Source: Rattus norvegicus
Lineage: Eukaryota; Chordata; Mammalia; Rodentia; Muridae
Assembly (NCBI RefSeq): GCF_036323735.1
Contig: NC_086019.1
Location: 233,104,102 to 233,168,101 of the forward strand
DNA length: 64,000 nt
Direction: 5' to 3'
A model generated the notes under the pieces. It ran no database searches. It was given only the letters and a program-made list of their open reading frames with translations, and was not told the DNA's origin. Shown piece by piece: positions 60,590 to 64,000 of the stretch. The number at the start of each line of letters is the position of its first letter. Position 1 is the first letter of the stretch. The translations under genes and the position numbers were made by a program.

Positions 60590-60945
60590 TAATATGGAGT
60601 CATACTGGAGTGTAATGAAATGGTTATTATTCCAATGTGGTTGTGTTCTTATAAGAAGCAAACAATGGGAAGAAGGAGACACAATTGGGAGGAGGGTGTG
60701 ACACAAGAGGTGTGTGTGTGACATTAAGTCAGTGAGATTTAGGCATGCAGCAGAGACAAAGAATGCCAAAGACTGTTGGTACCCACAGATGCTAGGACAA
60801 GACTAGGGAGGATTCTACAGAATGCAGAGGTGCATAGGGGTTCCTTACACTTTACACTTTAGTTTGGGGCTTTTAAGTTCTAAAACTGTGAGATGATTAA
60901 CTTTGTGTTCTTCAGTCAACCACTTTATTTTCTTTTGCTAGAAAT
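60590..60945 (+). mobile_element. Ancient mammalian MaLR-like LTR
   Basis: 'ggttgtgttcttataagaa', 'agacaaagaatgccaaaga', 'ggtacccacagatgctagg' and 'ctaaaactgtgagatgatt' follow the same mammal-wide family as 27700-27965. Each copy preserves a partly different portion. Confidence 0.6.
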
Positions 60946-61639
60946 CAAGATGGAGACAGTAAAAGAAGAGTAATTATTGCACATATACTATTAAGACAAT
61001 GATCACACCATGTATTATTAATTTCAATTTATTTTGTAGCATAAATGATTGCATCGATCAATGCTCTCATATAGAAAACTGTAAACACTCAACGAAGAGC
61101 TCAGGAAATAAACAAATAAATGCTCATGTTTAAAAGAGCTTCTTTTCATAGAGACGAGTAGATGATCAATTTAAACTATATGATTCCAAAATAGATCACA
61201 GTAAGAGAATAATTTTCAAACATATGAAAATATGTTCTAAAAGTCATAATGACAAATTCAATGGGGATGAAAGGAGGGAGTGGCACAGATAATAGCAGAT
61301 ACTTGGGATACTTAGAATGGTCGATGCTTATGTTGACATGACTTTGATATAGTATGGTAAAAATTAATTCGTGAGTCATGGATGAATCAAGAAATGTGCC
61401 CAAATCGATATGAAATTTGGTACATTATTATATTCAAACTGATAGCAGGTAAGACAAAGTAAGACAAATCAGTAATGGAAAGGTTATCCAACAAAATATT
61501 CTAAAAAATGTGAAAATTCTACTGTGGGATTCTTACCTAAAAATGTGACTAATGATTCTTAATGATGGAAATTTTGACATCAAAATATCTACAAAAATGC
61601 AGAATAATGCATTTGTGCCTCAGAAGACAAACAATACTT
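60946..61639. other. No gene recognised; AT-rich
   Basis: Unassigned AT-rich sequence leading into the ancient L1. Confidence 0.5.
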
Positions 61640-63130
61640 CCGTTTACTTATTTTTAGCTGGTACATAAAAATGTAAACTGTGTATATATCTATGGGGTAC
61701 TAGATGATATTGTGACACATGTATTTATTGTATACTGTGTAAGACAGGCTAACTGTATCTACACAAACATCCTGATATCAAAAGTGCCCAGAATTCTTCC
61801 TTCTACATTTTTAAAGGTAGGATATATTTCATTATCTTTACTTGCAATGCTATATCACAGCAACAGCACAACAGAACAAATTTTGGTGTGCAATGATTGA
61901 TCTCCCGCTCATAATTTCATACTTTACAGGCCTCAGATAAATACCATGTTATATTCAATTTCCATGAGATCAACTTTTTAAAACAATGTATATGTGAGTT
62001 AGATTAATGATATTTGTCTTGCTGTGCTTGTATTATTTAACTTGCCCTAATAATTCCCAGTTTCATCTGTGTTGTTATAAATGCCAGTAATTCCCTCCCT
62101 CCTTCCCTTTGTTCTTCCTTCTTCCCTTCCTTCTTTTACTATGTGTCTCTCCCTCTTTCCCTCCCTCCCTCCCTCTTTCCCTTCTCTTGACATATGGTAT
62201 TATTACATCACCTCAGCTTCAGAGTGTAGGAATAAGGAGGGCAGCTGAATTGTGTCCAGATGAACTAATTCTTTCTGTGGTTGACTAATAGTCCGTTGTA
62301 CGCAGAAAAATCCCCCCCCCTTCATCACTGTGTATGCAGGTCATTTCTTGGCTATTGCAAGCAGATCTTGGATAAATATAGGAGCCTGGGTGTGTCTTGG
62401 TTATACTGGTTTATTTCCTTTGAATATATCCCAAGCATTAGTCCTGTTTTATCTTGTAATGGTTTATTTTTTTTAATTTTCTGCCTCCATCTTGTTTTCC
62501 ATAATGCTTGCACCACTCTTTCCAACAGCGTCTCTCTCACATTTCTGTTTTCCACACCCTCATCGCTTGCTCTTCCATCGTTAGTATTAACTGTAATCAG
62601 TATCCAGGGGTATATAGATGATTCCTCACTATATTCAAAGGTAGCTGGTATTTTCCTGAGGGTTAAAAATAATGAACACTTTTTCAACATACCTGTTGGC
62701 CATTTGTATGTCTCCTTTTGAGAAATATCTATCTAGATCCTTCCATTATTTTTTAATTGATCTGTTTTCTTTTCTCTGAGTTGCTTGAAGGCCTTAATGC
62801 ATTTTTGGACATTAACCCACACTAGATAAATCATCTTCAAATATTTCTCATTTCTTCGGCTATCTTGTTATTTGTTAATTATTTCCTGTTCTGTACAGTT
62901 TTAAAACTTGAGCAAGATCATTTGTTTATTGTACTGTATTACCTTTGTGCTCACGAGGAGTCATTTCCAGATCAATGTCACGAAGGTGATTGTTTCCTTC
63001 TAGTAGTTTTACCATTTCAGGTTTATGCTTGAGTCTTTAATTCATTGTAATTGAGTTTTTCTCCAGGTATGAGGTAAGGATCCAGTTTCTTTCTTCTGCA
63101 TACGGATGTTCAGTTTGCTATTTATCATTT
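61640..63130 (-). mobile_element. Ancient L1 (L1M-type), 3' UTR and ORF2 end, minus strand
   Basis: Reading the plus strand gives the antisense of an old mammalian L1: 'tatctatggggtactagat' (3' UTR), 'cagtttcatctgtgttgtt', 'gacctgttggccatt'-type text near 62690 and 'ttggacattaacccacact', then 'gataa'-like text and 'gaggtaaggatccagtttc'. A (CCTT)n tract interrupts it at 62093-62187. The sequence resumes at about 63600 after a nested insertion. The plus-strand 146-codon frame at 62281-62721 is antisense to ORF2 and not a gene. Confidence 0.8.
62093..62187. repeat. (CCTT/CCCT)n polypyrimidine tract
   Basis: CCTTCC and CCCT units about 95 bp long, inserted in or grown from the ancient L1 just after 'aatgccagtaattccc'. 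Confidence 0.9.
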
Positions 63131-63595
63131 ATCTTCACATCTTCTATTTAATATTAAAATTGTTAAACAAATTATTTCAACTCATCAACAAACTTTGGTA
63201 CATATGTATGAAGTACTATGCTATATTTTAGTACCTGTGTAACTTATATAATATTCAAATAAGAGGAAATACATCTATCTCCTCAAGCACTTATGTAATA
63301 TTCAAGTAAGAGGAAATATGTTTATCTCCTGATGCACTTACTATTGCTTTTTGGTTAAAAACATTAGGAATAGTTAAGTCTTTTGAAGTGTGTGCTTCAT
63401 CATCACTATGTGTAACCACAGCACTGTGCAATCGGAAACCACAAATTACTTCTAATTTTTTATCCAGTTTTTTCATTTTTTCCCCAAAGTACTCACTAAT
63501 CTTAACTTGTATGAGACCAACTTCTTTGATATTCCACATGTGAGTGAAATTGCACATTATTTTTATTTCTTTTGCATCTGACTTATCTCACTTTA
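63131..63595 (-). mobile_element. Second ancient L1 3' end nested in the first, same strand
   Basis: 3' UTR landmarks appear again ('ggtacatatgtatgaagta', 'ctatctcctcaagcactta', 'attttttatccag'), then 'tcttttgcatctgacttat', while the first L1 resumes only after about 63600. A 47-bp tandem duplication lies at 63249-63342. The boundaries are approximate. Confidence 0.6.
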
Positions 63596-64000
63596 CATCA
63601 TACACCATTTACTAAAGAGCGTGTCGTTTCCATGAATCATGTGTTCTTGCCAACTTTAGTCAGGATAAACTGACTATGAACCTGTAGGCTTACCGTGGCC
63701 CCTGTTTTGCTCTATTTGTCTTTCATTTTATTACAGTATACTGCTTTTCTGCTGACACTAGTTTGTAATATATTTTGAAGTTATGAAAATCCTTTCAGCC
63801 ATAACTTTGGTTTTTGTTGTTGTTTGGTTTTGTTGTTGCTTTTGTTTTTTTAAGTTTTCCTCTTTGGCTCTCTGGAGGTCTTCTGAGATTCCATATGAAT
63901 ATTATAATTGTTTCCCCTCTTTCAGTAACAAGCAACATTGGGATGTTGACAAGGATCTCAATGAATTTATGAATCATTTTGGATAGGAAGTACATTTTAA
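63596..64000 (-). mobile_element. Ancient L1 ORF2 antisense, continuation to window end
   Basis: 'gaatcatgtgttcttgcca', 'ctgactatgaacctgtagg', 'tacagtatactgcttttc', 'gattccatatgaatattat' and 'gacaaggatctcaatgaat' continue the ORF2 antisense order of the element at 61640-63130. It runs off the right edge. A 'tttttgttgttgtttgg' low-complexity run lies at 63810-63850. Confidence 0.75.

Noticed and set aside
62281..62721. 146-codon plus-strand frame
   Set aside because: Antisense to ancient L1 ORF2; no domain of its own.

Overview
This window looks like rodent nuclear DNA, most probably rat (Rattus), from an intergenic or deep intronic region. The main evidence is its SINE and LINE content. There are tRNA-Ala-derived ID elements, one of them almost intact at 54.2 kb (ID elements are especially abundant in rat), together with B1, B2, B3 and B4 SINEs and many L1 fragments of the rodent Lx/L1 type. 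There are also MaLR-type LTRs resembling the rodent MT group, hAT elements of the SPIN (URR1-like) type, and older mammal-wide repeats (MIR, L2, old L1). Family names come from reading the sequence against remembered consensus features; no database was searched.

I find no protein-coding gene, rRNA gene, functional tRNA gene, CRISPR array or bacterial-type feature. The longest open frames are artefacts of simple repeats (for example 37.2-37.9, 14.85-15.2, 42.8-43.2 and 50.5-50.9 kb) or chance frames in decayed L1 sequence. No frame shows a recognisable domain or exon chain.

Layout: 0-6.3 kb is mostly unassigned DNA with old SINEs and microsatellites. At 6.3-8.5 kb is a rearranged L1: a 3' UTR on the minus strand joined to an inverted ORF2 piece, with a second L1 end nested in it. 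From 9.7 to 16.5 kb lie an ID copy with its target duplication, L1 3' UTRs, a B4/B2 pair, a B3 and an expanded L1 tail. At 19.2-21.3 kb a SPIN-like hAT is split by an L1, and a 125-bp segment is duplicated about 1.9 kb away. From 23.4 to 34.8 kb are microsatellites, L1 pieces, MaLR-like LTRs and B1s. At 37.1-38.3 kb an L1 3' UTR carries a roughly 650-bp CA-rich array. From 39 to 52 kb there are old L1 sequence, a 34-bp ID remnant with a perfect 17-bp target duplication, MIR and ID-like copies, a possible LTR and four long compound CT/GT/GA microsatellites. The young ID is at 54.2 kb. At 59.1 kb a second SPIN-like copy sits beside ancient L1, and from 61.6 kb to the end is an ancient minus-strand L1 with another old L1 end nested in it.

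There is no gene system here whose parts work together. The interest is in the transposition record: twin-priming inversion, nested insertions with readable target duplications, likely horizontally acquired hAT elements, and microsatellites grown from retrotransposon tails. I found no convincing sign of a previously undescribed biological system.
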